A DNA stretch of 64,000 nt from Actinobacteria bacterium OV320 (GCA_001298545.1 LJCX01000030.1:248001-312000), one strand, 5' to 3'. Shown: positions 16,736 to 25,731, counted from the stretch's first letter. Program-made: numbers and translations. Notes: generated by a model from the sequence alone, not told the origin.

Positions 16736-17989
16736 ATGAAGCGCGGCACATCACGGGACATCCGCACCGCGAACCGCTACGAGGTGCTGCGTCAGATCAT
16801 CGCCGCCTCGCCCACCTCCCGGCAGGAGCTCGCGGCCGCCACCGGTCTCTCGCTCGCCACGGTCGCCACCCTCGTCGGCGAGCTGCTCGACCTCCGCATG
16901 ATCACCGAGGTCGGGTTCGAGGACTCGGCGGGTGGCCGCCCGCGGGGACTCGTGGCCGTCAACGCGTCGGGGGGCGCGTTGATCGGCGTGGACATCGCGG
17001 AGACCTACGTCCATGTCGAGCTCTTCGACCTCGCGCTGAACGTACTGGCCCGCGCCGAGGAGAACATGCGGCCCGGCGAGAGCCGCCCCGAGCAGGTGGT
17101 CGGCCATGTCGCCGCGGCCGCCGCTTCGGTGGTCGCGCAGGCCGGGGTCGAGGCTGCCCGGGTGCTCGGCGTCGGGGTGAGCGTGCCGGGGCAGGTGGAC
17201 CGGGCCACCGGCATCTCCGAGTACGCGCCCAACTGGGACTGGCACGATGTGCCGTTGCTCGACCTGCTCTCCGAACACATCGCGTATCCGCTGTACTTGG
17301 ACAACCCGCTGCGCGCGGGCGCGGTCGCCGAGCTGTGGTTCGGGGCGGCGCGCGGTCACGGGGACGCCGTGGTGGTCAACCTGGGCACCGGTGTCGGGGC
17401 AGGTCTCGTCCTCGGCGGCGGGCTGCACCGGGGCGTCAGCAACAGCGCCGGCGAGTGGGGGCACACCACGCTCGTGCTCGACGGGCGGCTGTGCCGCTGC
17501 GGCAACCACGGCTGCGTGGAGACGTACGTCGGCGCGCCCGGCATCATGCAGAACCTGCGTGAACTCAGCCCGCGGAGCCCGCTGTTGCATCCCGACGACC
17601 AGACCGCCACCATCGACGCCCTGGCCGCCGGGGTCGCCGCGAACGACCCGGTCGCCGTCAAGGTCGTCCGCGACACCGCCCGCTACCTCGGCGCGGGCGT
17701 CGCCAACCTGGTCAACGTGCTCAACCCCGAGGTGGTCGTCCTGAGCAGCTGGGTCGCGGCCCGGCTCGGCGAACCCCTCCTCGACGAGGTGCGGGAGGCA
17801 GTCGCCCGGCACGCGCTGAAGCGGCCGCTGGCCGCCAGCCGGATCGTCCTCTCCCCCATCCCCACCGACCCAGCCTGTCTGGGCGCGGCGACGTTCGCGC
17901 TCGAAGGGGCCTTGCAGTCGGTGGGTCAGAGAAACGCCAAGCGCACCGTTTTCGCCGGTGCGAGGAGTCGTACCGCACCACCCGCGTGA
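16736..17989 (+). CDS. ROK-family transcriptional regulator
   Basis: 417 residues. Residues about 8-65 are a winged helix-turn-helix (SRQELAAATGLSLATVATLVGEL). The rest is the sugar-kinase-like ROK fold: an N-terminal phosphate-binding region (LIGVDIAETYVHV), the GTGVGAGLVL loop, the GEWGH motif and the zinc site CRCGNHGCVE. The kinase-type catalytic residues seem partly replaced, as usual for regulators. Context points to control of the ABC sugar importer at 18.7-22.1 kb and possibly of aldO. A GAGGGGG site precedes ATG 16736. Confidence 0.92.
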   Translation: MKRGTSRDIRTANRYEVLRQIIAASPTSRQELAAATGLSLATVATLVGELLDLRMITEVGFEDSAGGRPRGLVAVNASGGALIGVDIAETYVHVELFDLALNVLARAEENMRPGESRPEQVVGHVAAAAASVVAQAGVEAARVLGVGVSVPGQVDRATGISEYAPNWDWHDVPLLDLLSEHIAYPLYLDNPLRAGAVAELWFGAARGHGDAVVVNLGTGVGAGLVLGGGLHRGVSNSAGEWGHTTLVLDGRLCRCGNHGCVETYVGAPGIMQNLRELSPRSPLLHPDDQTATIDALAAGVAANDPVAVKVVRDTARYLGAGVANLVNVLNPEVVVLSSWVAARLGEPLLDEVREAVARHALKRPLAASRIVLSPIPTDPACLGAATFALEGALQSVGQRNAKRTVFAGARSRTAPPA

Positions 17990-18479
17990 TCCATGCGGGA
18001 CCGCACCGCCTTCACGACGACGGAAGGGATGCAGTGTTACGCGCACCGACCACGGCGTACGCCCTGTGCCCGAGGAAACTCCAAGAAACCCGGCGGTTCG
18101 CTTGCCGTGCCGGAGCACTTGCCGGAAAGCGTTCCCGCAATCCGCTGCCCGGCGACGCGGCCTGCGGTGCCGGCAGCCCCGCGCGGGCTGCAGCGAGCAG
18201 CAGTCCTGTCGTGCGACCTGAAGCAGGCACCCAGGGACGCCACCGCACGGACAACGGCTGCCGGTCGGTGCCGAAGCGACCGTCACGCCTGCCGGCGACG
18301 GCCTCCCGCGCCGGTTGCCGAACGCCGCCGGACAGCAGCGTCGGCCGGACGAACGGCGAGTGCCCCGAAGTCGGCGACCGGACGGCCGTCGACGCCTCGA
18401 AAGTGATCGCGCACGGCCGCTCCCGCGAGGCCGACAAGGCCTTGACCAGGCGACAACCGCCGGAAGCACCCCACTGACC

Positions 18480-18511
18480 GAGGGCCGCCGGCCCTGACAC
18501 CGGCGGCCCTC
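18480..18511. terminator. Perfect 12-bp hairpin terminator
   Basis: GAGGGCCGCCGG (18480-18491) pairs with CCGGCGGCCCTC (18500-18511) around an 8-nt loop. It probably ends transcription of the ROK gene or of an unannotated transcript in the 18.0-18.5 kb gap. Confidence 0.65.
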
Positions 18512-18623
18512 AACCTCCTTGCCCTGCGCCCGCTCTACCCCTGCGGCAGCCAGGTCACACCCTTTGCAGCGGCCCCTCTCGTTCGCCATTCCGAACCGAT
18601 CACAACGCTTCGAACAGACTTCG

Positions 18624-18640
18624 TCCAACCCCTTGCCGAA
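18624..18640. promoter_or_regulatory. Putative ROK operator before the sugar ABC operon
   Basis: TCCAACCCCTTGCCGAA is followed by GGCTTAGCCGAAGG, an imperfect inverted repeat, about 100 bp before the binding-protein start. It matches the word upstream of the ROK gene (16621-16640) at all but two positions. Confidence 0.5.
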
Positions 18641-18738
18641 GGCTTAGCCGAAGGTTAACGTCCCGCTCCGCGACAGGAATTGAGCCACCTGCGCCGAGCC
18701 ACAGAGCCGTAGCCGCACTTCGAGACAAGGACGTCGCC

Positions 18739-20004
18739 ATGTCGGCAATGAGCAACAGCAACTGGTCCCGCAGGTCCCTCTTCCGAGCGGCCGCGGGCAT
18801 GGCCGCCGCCGGCACGCTCGCCGCCTGCGGCGGCAACAACGGCCGCGGTGGCGGCTCCGGTTCGGGTGTCGGCCTCACGCAGTACTTCCACGCGTACGGC
18901 GAGCAGGGCACCGAGCAGGCCATCAAGAAGTACGCGAAGGCCTACGACAAGGCCGACGTGACCACGCAGTGGATCACCAGTGCCGACTTCGAGAGCAAGC
19001 TCTTCGCGACCCTGCTCACCAAGAACGCGCCCGACCTCTTCGAGTTCCACCCGCAGATCCAGCTGATCAAGAGCGGTCAGGTGGCGGACCTGACCGACAT
19101 CGTCACGCCGGTCAAGGACGACTTCAACCCGGCCGACATCAAGTCGCACACGGTGGACGGCAAGATCTACGGCGTCCGGATGATCGACGACCCGCAGTTC
19201 TTCTTCTACCGCAAGTCGATGCTGGAGAAGGCCAAGGTCGAGGTGCCGACCACGCTCGACGAGCTGGCGGAGGCCGCCGCCAAGCTCACCACCGGCAAGG
19301 TCAAGGGCCTGTACATGGGCAACGACCTGCACAACGTCATCGACACGATGATCTGGTCGGCCGGCGCCGACCACCTCACCGACAAGAACGAGATCGCCTA
19401 CCACACCCCCGGCGTCATCGAGGGCCTGAAGAAGATGCGCAAGCTGTTCACCAGCGGCGACCTCCTCCTCGGCGCGCCGACCGAGTCCTGGGACCCCTCC
19501 TCGCTCAACCAGGGCCTGTGCGCCATCCAGTTCTGCGGTATGTGGGCCATGCCGGGGATCCAGGCCGCACTCGGCGACGACTGGGGCGTCTTCCCCTTCC
19601 CGAAGACCATCGACTCGGGCAAGCAGTCGGTCTACAACGGCGGCTGGTCGATGTTCGTCAACGCCAAGGGCGAGAACGTCGAAGCGGCCAAGGAGTACGT
19701 CAAGTGGCTGTGGATCGACCAGAAGAAGTACCAGGAGGAATGGGCCACCGCCTTCGGCTTCCACATTCCGCCGCGCACCTCGCTCGCGCAGACCGCCACC
19801 AAGCTCAAGTCGGGCAACGCCGCCGAAGGCGTCCGGCTCTTCAACGAGTTCGGGCACTTCGACAACATCGGCTGGACGCAGGCCATGCGCACCTCGCTCG
19901 AGGACGTCTTCGCCAACAGCGTCCGTAAGGACATGGACCCGGAGGCCGCGCTCGACAAGGCCGACACGGCCGTCAACCGCGAACTCAAGAAGCTGTTCGG
20001 ATAG
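18739..20004 (+). CDS. ABC sugar importer, extracellular solute-binding lipoprotein
   Basis: 421 residues. The N-terminus has twin arginines (SRRSLFRAAAG, R11-R12) and a lipobox ending at Cys30 (TLAAC), so it is probably exported by Tat and anchored by lipid. The mature protein has the family-1 solute-binding fold (VTTQWITSADFESKL, QIQLIKSGQVADLTD, IQFCGMWAMPG). Two permease genes follow. No ATPase gene is present in the operon, which fits Streptomyces importers that share MsiK. The sugar cannot be told from the sequence. AAGGA lies 7 nt before the ATG. Confidence 0.92.
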   Translation: MSAMSNSNWSRRSLFRAAAGMAAAGTLAACGGNNGRGGGSGSGVGLTQYFHAYGEQGTEQAIKKYAKAYDKADVTTQWITSADFESKLFATLLTKNAPDLFEFHPQIQLIKSGQVADLTDIVTPVKDDFNPADIKSHTVDGKIYGVRMIDDPQFFFYRKSMLEKAKVEVPTTLDELAEAAAKLTTGKVKGLYMGNDLHNVIDTMIWSAGADHLTDKNEIAYHTPGVIEGLKKMRKLFTSGDLLLGAPTESWDPSSLNQGLCAIQFCGMWAMPGIQAALGDDWGVFPFPKTIDSGKQSVYNGGWSMFVNAKGENVEAAKEYVKWLWIDQKKYQEEWATAFGFHIPPRTSLAQTATKLKSGNAAEGVRLFNEFGHFDNIGWTQAMRTSLEDVFANSVRKDMDPEAALDKADTAVNRELKKLFG

Positions 20005-20403
20005 GCCGCGGGACGGAACACGACATGTCGACGACCAAGACGCGCGACCTCGCGCGCCCCGCCGCGGCGAAGGCCTCACCGGCCAAGCCGCGGCGGGCCC
20101 GCGGGGCAGCCCCACCTTCAACTTCTGGCTCTTCACAGGGCCGTTCCTCATCGGCCTGGCGATCTTCGTCTACGCGCCCCTCCCCTCGAGCCCCTTGCTC
20201 AGCTTCTTCTTCGGCCCCTGGGCAGGCCGCGGGACGGAACACGACATGTCGACAACCAAGACGCGCGACCTCGCGCGCCCCGCCGCGGCGAAGGCCTCAC
20301 CGGCCAAGCCGCGGCGGGCCCTGCGGGGCAGCCCCACCTTCAACTTCTGGCTCTTCACAGGGCCGTTCCTCATCGGCCTGGCGATCTTCGTCTACGCGCC
20401 GAT
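20003..20403 (+). repeat. 221-bp tandem duplication of the permease gene start, first copy damaged
   Basis: Bases 20003-20178 reappear at 20224-20400 with one substitution (GACGACC/GACAACC) and one missing T in the first copy (GGGCCCGCGG against GGGCCCTGCGG), which breaks its frame. The first copy then continues for 45 bp (20179-20223) as a heavily degraded version of 20401-20446. Both copies carry the ribosome site region and ATG (20025 and 20246). It is either a recent duplication or, given the noisy tail, a misjoined low-quality read end in the assembly. Confidence 0.85.
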
Positions 20404-21211
20404 CCTCTGGAGCCTCTGGCTCAGCTTCTTCGAGGCCCGCTTCACGGTCACGCCCGACAAGTTCGTCGGCTTCGAGAACTACACGTACATGCTGACGAAC
20501 GACGACTTCGTCGGCTCGCTCGGCACCTTCACCGTATTCGCCGCGTTCATCGTGCCCACCACCTGGGCACTGTCGCTGGGCCTGGCCCTGCTCGTGAACC
20601 GGCTGCGCTTCATGCGCGCGTTCTTCCGTTCGGTCTTCTTCCTGCCGACCGCGTGCAGTTACGTGGCCGCCTCGCTGATCTGGAAGATGTCCATCTTCAG
20701 CGGCGTCCGCTTCGGCATGATGAACACGGTCCTCGGCTGGTTCGGGATCGAGAACATCGCCTGGCTGGCCGACCCCAGCCCGCCCTGGTACTGGTTCGTC
20801 ATCGTCACCGCACGGCTGTGGCTCCAGTCCGGCTTCTACATGATCCTGTTCCTGGCCGCGCTCCAGAACATCCCGGGCGAGCTGTACGAAGCGGCCGCCA
20901 TCGACGGCGCCAAGCCGGGCTGGCAGACCTTCCGGTACATCACCCTGCCCCAGCTGCGCGCCACGTCCACCGCGGTGATCCTGCTGCTGCTCATCGCCGC
21001 GTACCAGGCCTTCGACGAGTTCTACAACCTGCTGTCGAAGACCACGTGGGGTCGTCCGCCCCTCGTCGAGCTGTACTACAAGGCCCTGGGCGAGAGCCAG
21101 GACTACGGCGCCGGCAGCGCGGGCGCGGTCATCCTGACCGTGCTGATCTGCGCCGTGACCCTGCTCCAGGGCAAGTTCCTGGGCTTCGGCAGGGGGGAGG
21201 AGTCCAAGTGA
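20246..21211 (+). CDS. ABC sugar importer permease (MalF/UgpA type)
   Basis: 321 residues from ATG at 20246, the intact member of the duplicated pair of starts. An upstream in-frame ATG at 20195 belongs to the degraded repeat. The protein has about six membrane spans and the ATPase-contact loop YEAAAIDGAKPGW, with the EAA motif in the usual C-terminal position. It overlaps the next permease by GTGA (21208-21211). It partners the lipoprotein at 18739 and the permease at 21208, probably energised by a shared ATPase encoded elsewhere. Confidence 0.9.
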   Translation: MSTTKTRDLARPAAAKASPAKPRRALRGSPTFNFWLFTGPFLIGLAIFVYAPILWSLWLSFFEARFTVTPDKFVGFENYTYMLTNDDFVGSLGTFTVFAAFIVPTTWALSLGLALLVNRLRFMRAFFRSVFFLPTACSYVAASLIWKMSIFSGVRFGMMNTVLGWFGIENIAWLADPSPPWYWFVIVTARLWLQSGFYMILFLAALQNIPGELYEAAAIDGAKPGWQTFRYITLPQLRATSTAVILLLLIAAYQAFDEFYNLLSKTTWGRPPLVELYYKALGESQDYGAGSAGAVILTVLICAVTLLQGKFLGFGRGEESK

Positions 21212-22101
21212 CCACCACGACGCCCGAGGTTCGGGAATCCGCGCCGTCGTCGGACAGGCCCCGACGCGGCGGTCGCGGCTCAGTGATGAGCTCCACCGGC
21301 CTCTACATCGCCACCGCGATCGCCGGCTTCCTCTTCCTGATCCCGTTCTACCTGCTGATCCGCAACGCCCTCTCCACCGACGCCGACATCACCGGAGAGA
21401 ACTGGAAGTTCTTCCCCACCGACGTCCAGTGGGGCAACATCGGCGAACTGTTCACCGACGAGACGGTGCCCTTCGGCCAGTCCCTGTGGAACTCCGCGGT
21501 CGTGGCCACCCTGCACACCGTCGGCGTCCTGCTGGTGTGCTCCCTCGCGGGCTACGGTCTCGCCCGCATCCCCTACCGGCACGCCAACAAGGTCTTCTAC
21601 GCCGTCCTGGGCACCCTGATGGTCCCGACGGCGATCACCTTCGTACCCAGCTTCGTCCTGGTGTCGTCGCTCGGCTGGGTGGACACCTACCGGGGCCTCA
21701 TCATCCCGGGCCTGTTCAGCGGTTTCACCTGTTTCCTGTTCCGGCAGTACTTCCTGGGATTCCCCAAGGAGCTGGAGGAGGCGGCGCGGGTGGACGGACT
21801 GGGCTACTGGGGCGCGTACTGGCGCATCGTGGTGCCCAACTCGCTGAACTTCTTCGCTGCGATGGCGACCATCACCTTCATCAACGGCTGGAACTCCTTC
21901 CTGTGGCCGCTGGTCATCGGCCAGGACCCGAGTTCGTGGACCGTCCAGGTCGCTCTCTCCAACTACATGACCAACCAGACCGTCGTCTTCCATCTGATCT
22001 TCATGGCCACCGCCTTCTCCATCCTGCCCCTGGTGTTCGTGTTCCTCTTCCTCCAGCGCTGGCTGGTCCAGGGGATCGCGCAGACCGGCATCAAGGGCTG
22101 A
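21208..22101 (+). CDS. ABC sugar importer permease (MalG/UgpE type)
   Basis: 297 residues from GTG at 21208, overlapping the stop of the first permease and preceded by GGGGGGAGGAG, so the two are translationally coupled. Six spans are visible, and the EAA loop reads LEEAARVDGLGYW. The family ends here as usual (VQGIAQTGIKG). It completes the transmembrane channel of the importer. Confidence 0.92.
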   Translation: MTTTTPEVRESAPSSDRPRRGGRGSVMSSTGLYIATAIAGFLFLIPFYLLIRNALSTDADITGENWKFFPTDVQWGNIGELFTDETVPFGQSLWNSAVVATLHTVGVLLVCSLAGYGLARIPYRHANKVFYAVLGTLMVPTAITFVPSFVLVSSLGWVDTYRGLIIPGLFSGFTCFLFRQYFLGFPKELEEAARVDGLGYWGAYWRIVVPNSLNFFAAMATITFINGWNSFLWPLVIGQDPSSWTVQVALSNYMTNQTVVFHLIFMATAFSILPLVFVFLFLQRWLVQGIAQTGIKG

Positions 22102-22112
22102 CCAGGAGAGCG

Positions 22113-22205
22113 ATGTCCTTCCGCGCCTCGGCCGTCGACCAGTCGAAAACGTTCCTGAACGCCGAACCCGTCGGGTTTTCACGCGTGTTCCCGGAGATCG
22201 ATTAA
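22113..22205 (+). CDS. 30-residue frame after the permeases, probably a truncated gene
   Basis: A good site (CAGGAGAG) precedes ATG 22113, 11 bp after the permease stop. The frame MSFRASAVDQ...FPEID stops at TAA, rare in this genome. The position is where sugar importer operons often carry a glycosidase gene, so this may be the remaining start of one. It could also be a genuine short peptide. Confidence 0.35.
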   Translation: MSFRASAVDQSKTFLNAEPVGFSRVFPEID

Positions 22206-22252
22206 TCGATTGACCATTTGATCGACATTCCGACACGGTGATGACGTCTCCC

Positions 22253-22285
22253 GCGGCCGGCCGGCTCCCCCAGCCGGCCGGCCGC
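22253..22285 (+). terminator. Perfect 14-bp hairpin ending the sugar importer operon
   Basis: GCGGCCGGCCGGCT (22253-22266) pairs with 22272-22285 around a loop of five Cs. It stands between the importer operon and the ABC-2 genes and is the strongest hairpin I saw here. Confidence 0.75.
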
Positions 22286-22306
22286 GCTTCACTGGAGGTT
22301 GAACAA

Positions 22307-23291
22307 GTGATCGGCAGCATCGAAGTACGCGATCTCTCCCGCACCTTCCACACCACCGTCCGCCGACCCGGCCTGGCCGGCGGACTGCGCTCCCTGGTCA
22401 ACCCGGAGCGGGTCGCCAAGCACGCCGTCAGCGACATCACCTTCGACGTGGCCGCCGGCGAACTCCTCGCCCTGCTCGGCCCGAACGGCGCCGGAAAGTC
22501 CACCACCATCAAGATGCTCACCGGCATCCTCACCCCCACCTCCGGCGAGGCACGCGTCGCCGGTGTGGTGCCGTACCGGGAACGGGAGCGCAACGCCCGC
22601 AACATCGGTGCCGCGCACACAGCTGTGGTGGGACCTGCCGGTGCGCGAGTCGTTCGCGATCCTGCGGGACATCTACGAAGTGCCGAAGGCCGAACACGCG
22701 GTTCGTCTGCAGGAGTTCGACGCCTTGCTCGACCTGTCCTCCTTCTGGGACACCCGCGTACGCCACCTCTCCCTCGGCCAGCGCGTGCGCTGCGACCTCG
22801 CGGCGGCTCTGTTGCACGACCCACCCGTCGTCTTCCTCGACGAGCCGACGATCGGGATGGACGTGGTGGTGAAGGAACAGGTCCGCGAGTTCCTGCGTCA
22901 TCAGGTCGAACAGCGGGGCCGGACCGTCCTGTTGACCACGCACGACATGACGGAGGTCGAGCGGCTCGCCGAACGCGTGGTGCTGATCAACCACGGACGG
23001 CTGGTCCTGGACGGCACCCTCGACGAGATCCGTCGCACGTTCGGCTCGACCTGGCAGGTGCGGGCCACCCTCGCCGATCCGCACGCCGAGGTCGTGGCCC
23101 TGCCGGGAATCGCGGTACTGCGACACGACGGCTCCCGCGTGGTGTTCGGACCGGACGGACCCGGCGCGCCGACGGTGCACCAGGCGCTCAAGTCGGTCGT
23201 CGAACGGTACGAGATCACCGACATCGCCCTCGACGAAGCCGAGTTGGAGGACGTCATGCGGGCCGCGTACGTGCAGGCCGGGGACGCGTGA
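22307..23291 (+). pseudogene. ABC-2 exporter ATPase gene, interrupted by a frameshift near 22605
   Basis: From GTG 22307 (site CTGGAGG) the protein begins VIGSIEVRDLSRTF with Walker A LLGPNGAGKST. It loses frame after RNARNIGA. The rest, in another frame, resumes at TQLWWDLPV and carries the signature LSLGQRVRCDLAAAL, Walker B VVFLDEPTIGMDV and the switch His (TTHDM). Relatives read NIGAVFGQRTQLWW. Here AACATCGGTGCC joins directly to GCGCACACAGCTG, so about 11 bp coding VFGQ are missing. Without a sequencing error, no full ATPase can be made. The family is the DUF990-type exporter ATPase. The stop overlaps the next gene. Confidence 0.8.
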
Positions 23292-24094
23292 TGGCGGTCC
23301 TGAACGCCTGGCGCACGGCCCGGGTGACCCCGCTCGGCGAGTTGCACACCCCACCGCGGATGACGGCCGCCCTGCTGCGACTGGCCGTCCAGGTGGTGCT
23401 GGTGGCCTCGCTGTGGCACGGGCTGTACGCCCATACCGGAACCACCGCCGGAATGACCCGGGACCAGGCGGTCACCTACGCCGTGCTGGCCGTGCTGGCC
23501 TCCCGGCTGAGGGAGCTGGACCAGTTCGCGGCCCGGGACTCCGTGATCCAGCACATGCACTTCGGCACCATCGTCTACTGGTACCTGCGCCCGTTGTCAC
23601 CCCAGCGCTACTACGCACTGCGCGCACTGGGGGAGCAACTGTACGGTCTGGCTTGGGCGTTGACCGGCCACGCCGTTTGTCTCGCTGCCGGAGTGGTGGA
23701 GCCGCCCGGGTCGGCCGCCGTGGCGGCGGTGTCCGCGCTGAGTCTCCTGCTCGGCCAGTGGATCCTGTACTACGTCATGCTGGCCATCGACCAGCTGTGT
23801 TTCTTCACCCTGCGCAACAACGCGGCGATGCTCATCCTGATCTTCGCGCAGAACCTGCTGTCCGGGGTGTACGCGCCCCTGTGGTTCTTCCCCGACTGGT
23901 TCGTCACGCTGAGCGGTTTCCTGCCGTTCCAGGCCACCCTGAGCATTCCACTGTCGCTCTACGTCGGTCGCATCCCGCTGTCGGACGCCGTCCCCGCGCT
24001 GCTGGTGCAGGCCGCCTGGGTGACGGTGCTGGCCCTCTTCACCCGGCTGGTGTGGCGACTCGCCGCCCGGCGGGTCATCTCCCAAGGAGGCTGA
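23291..24094 (+). CDS. ABC-2 type permease (DUF990 family), first subunit
   Basis: 267 residues with about six membrane spans. ATG 23291 overlaps the ATPase stop (TGATG). DUF990-type permeases of high-GC bacteria typically come as two unequal subunits after an ATPase gene, which is exactly this order. The substrate is unknown. If the ATPase frameshift is real, this subunit has no partner in the operon. Confidence 0.8.
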   Translation: MAVLNAWRTARVTPLGELHTPPRMTAALLRLAVQVVLVASLWHGLYAHTGTTAGMTRDQAVTYAVLAVLASRLRELDQFAARDSVIQHMHFGTIVYWYLRPLSPQRYYALRALGEQLYGLAWALTGHAVCLAAGVVEPPGSAAVAAVSALSLLLGQWILYYVMLAIDQLCFFTLRNNAAMLILIFAQNLLSGVYAPLWFFPDWFVTLSGFLPFQATLSIPLSLYVGRIPLSDAVPALLVQAAWVTVLALFTRLVWRLAARRVISQGG

Positions 24095-24894
24095 TGCCCT
24101 TGAAAGCCGTACGTCTCGCATGGCGCATCACACGTCTCAACTTCCGCGCCCAGCTGGAATACCGTTCCGAGTTCCTGATGATGGTCGCGATCGGCGCCGT
24201 CTGGCAGGTCTCGGTCATCGTGTTCGCGACCGTGCTGCTGACCCGCTTCAGCGGGATGGGCGGCTGGGACAGTTCGGACGTGCTGCTCATCCCGGCGACC
24301 CGGATGCTCGCCCACGGTCTGTTCGTCCTCTTCCTGGGCCGCATGCACGGAATCGGTTACTACATCCAGGAAGGCCAGATCGACGTCTGCCTGGTGCGGC
24401 CCCTGCCGGTGCATCTCCAGGTCCAGCTGCGCGTGTTTCCCACCAACGCCATCGGTGATCTGACCGTCGCCGTGGGGCTGATGGTGGCCGCACTCGGCCG
24501 CAGTCACCTCGACTGGACTGCGGGCCGGATCTCCTACCTGGTGGCGGCCGTGCTCGGCGGCATGCTGCTGGAGGCCGCCCTGTTCACGGCGCTCGCCTCC
24601 GCCGCCCTGCGTTTCCCCACCGCCGACTACTGGGGCCGCTGGCTGGAGGAACTCCTCGGCACCTTCGGCAGCTACCCGCTCAACGTGCTGCCCAAGGCGG
24701 TGGGCGGCCTCCTGACGTACGGCCTGCCTCTCGCGTTCGTCGCGTACTTCCCGGCCGCCGTGCTGACCGGCCACGGCACCTCGGTCCCCCACTGGCTGGC
24801 GGCTGCCTCCCCACTGCTGGGCCTGCTGGCGTACCTCGGCTCGCGGCTGCTGTGGCGGTGGAGCCTGGGGCACTACACGGGGGTGAACGGGTGA
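24094..24894 (+). CDS. ABC-2 type permease (DUF990 family), second subunit
   Basis: 266 residues with about six membrane spans. A strong AAGGAGG site and TGATG overlap couple it to the previous permease. It shares the family feature of a long central loop followed by Phe/Gly-rich spans (LLGTFGSYPLNVLPKAV). It probably forms a heterodimeric channel with the 23291 product. Confidence 0.8.
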   Translation: MPLKAVRLAWRITRLNFRAQLEYRSEFLMMVAIGAVWQVSVIVFATVLLTRFSGMGGWDSSDVLLIPATRMLAHGLFVLFLGRMHGIGYYIQEGQIDVCLVRPLPVHLQVQLRVFPTNAIGDLTVAVGLMVAALGRSHLDWTAGRISYLVAAVLGGMLLEAALFTALASAALRFPTADYWGRWLEELLGTFGSYPLNVLPKAVGGLLTYGLPLAFVAYFPAAVLTGHGTSVPHWLAAASPLLGLLAYLGSRLLWRWSLGHYTGVNG

Positions 24895-24896
24895 CC

Positions 24897-24923
24897 GGCA
24901 CAGCGCCGGGTGGGGGCTGTGCC
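24897..24923 (+). terminator. Hairpin after the ABC-2 operon
   Basis: GGCACAGC (24897-24904) pairs with GCTGTGCC (24916-24923) across an 11-nt G-rich loop, directly after the stop codon at 24894. Confidence 0.6.
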
Positions 24924-25060
24924 CCGCCCCGTCGCAGCGGCCTCGGCCCGGAGGTGTCGATCACCGAGTCGGAGATCCGCGACCCGTTGCCCGCACCCGG
25001 AGGAGCAACGCCCGCATGGTCGACGTTCCGTCGAGACGGTGACTGATACACGATGGGCTC

Positions 25061-25612
25061 ATGTACGGCTCCTTCGGCACACCCCGCCCCCGCACGGTCG
25101 CGCCCGGCGAGTACCCGGTGTGGGACGAGGCGCTGGCCCTCGTCAACCACGACCTGAGCGCCCTGCTGCCGGACCGCGGTCCCCTGCGCCTGGTGGCGCT
25201 GCCCGCCTGGCCGGAGGAGTCGGCCGACGACGAGCATGCGTCCGAGCACGTGTACGTCGCCCTGCCCGACGGCCGCTGGCACGGCAACGACCTGCCCCCG
25301 GACGCGGGTGCCGGGCCCGCCACCGCGCTCGCGGCTGTCGCCGAGGCCGCGCAGGACACGGTGCTGGAGTGCCTGTGGCAGGTGTGGCCTGTCTGCGCCG
25401 AGCACCGGCTCGGGATGCACCCGGGTCAGGAGGACGGGCAGGCGGTGTGGAGATGCGCGGGCGGAAACGACGAGCGGGGGCCGGGACACGTACAGGCGCG
25501 GGGACACGTACAGGCGCCGGTCGGGAAGCTGGAGGAGTCGTACCGGTCGCGGAGGGAGCGCCGCAAGCAGCGCAAAGAGAACAAGCAGAACAAGCGGAGC
25601 CGGCGGGGGTAA
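25061..25612 (+). CDS. Conserved-looking hypothetical protein with basic tail
   Basis: 183 residues, no named family that I recognise. The first 130 residues are a compact acidic/hydrophobic domain (PVWDEALALVNHDLSALL, LWQVWPVCAEHRLG) typical of uncharacterised Streptomyces cytoplasmic proteins. A short duplicated peptide (GHVQA twice) reflects a repeated GGACACGTACAGGCGC. The last 25 residues are almost all Arg, Lys, Glu and Gln (SRRERRKQRKENKQNKRSRR), which may bind nucleic acid. No ribosome site is visible. Confidence 0.7.
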   Translation: MYGSFGTPRPRTVAPGEYPVWDEALALVNHDLSALLPDRGPLRLVALPAWPEESADDEHASEHVYVALPDGRWHGNDLPPDAGAGPATALAAVAEAAQDTVLECLWQVWPVCAEHRLGMHPGQEDGQAVWRCAGGNDERGPGHVQARGHVQAPVGKLEESYRSRRERRKQRKENKQNKRSRRG

Positions 25613-25731
25613 GCGTTTTCTCCTCCGCACTCACTGTTTCCTCAACAGCCCTTGTGCGTCACTCCGGACGGCCTCAATCTGAGCTTTGTTCAGCTCCTTC
25701 GCTGCTCTTCCCCCACCGGAGACACCCTCAC

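Larger units (their letters stand above)
17990..18738. other. 749-bp region with no convincing gene
   Basis: Open frames exist on both strands (for example 17986-18477, plus) but none has protein-like composition or a family resemblance. The right end holds a 12-bp hairpin (18480-18511) and the ROK-type site (18624-18640) before the importer genes. The region may hold a decayed gene or an RNA. Confidence 0.5.

Noticed and set aside
17986..18477. 163-codon frame ending just before a hairpin
   Set aside because: No ribosome site, protein-like pattern or family likeness; the HRTDNG stretch is too short to claim a transposase remnant.
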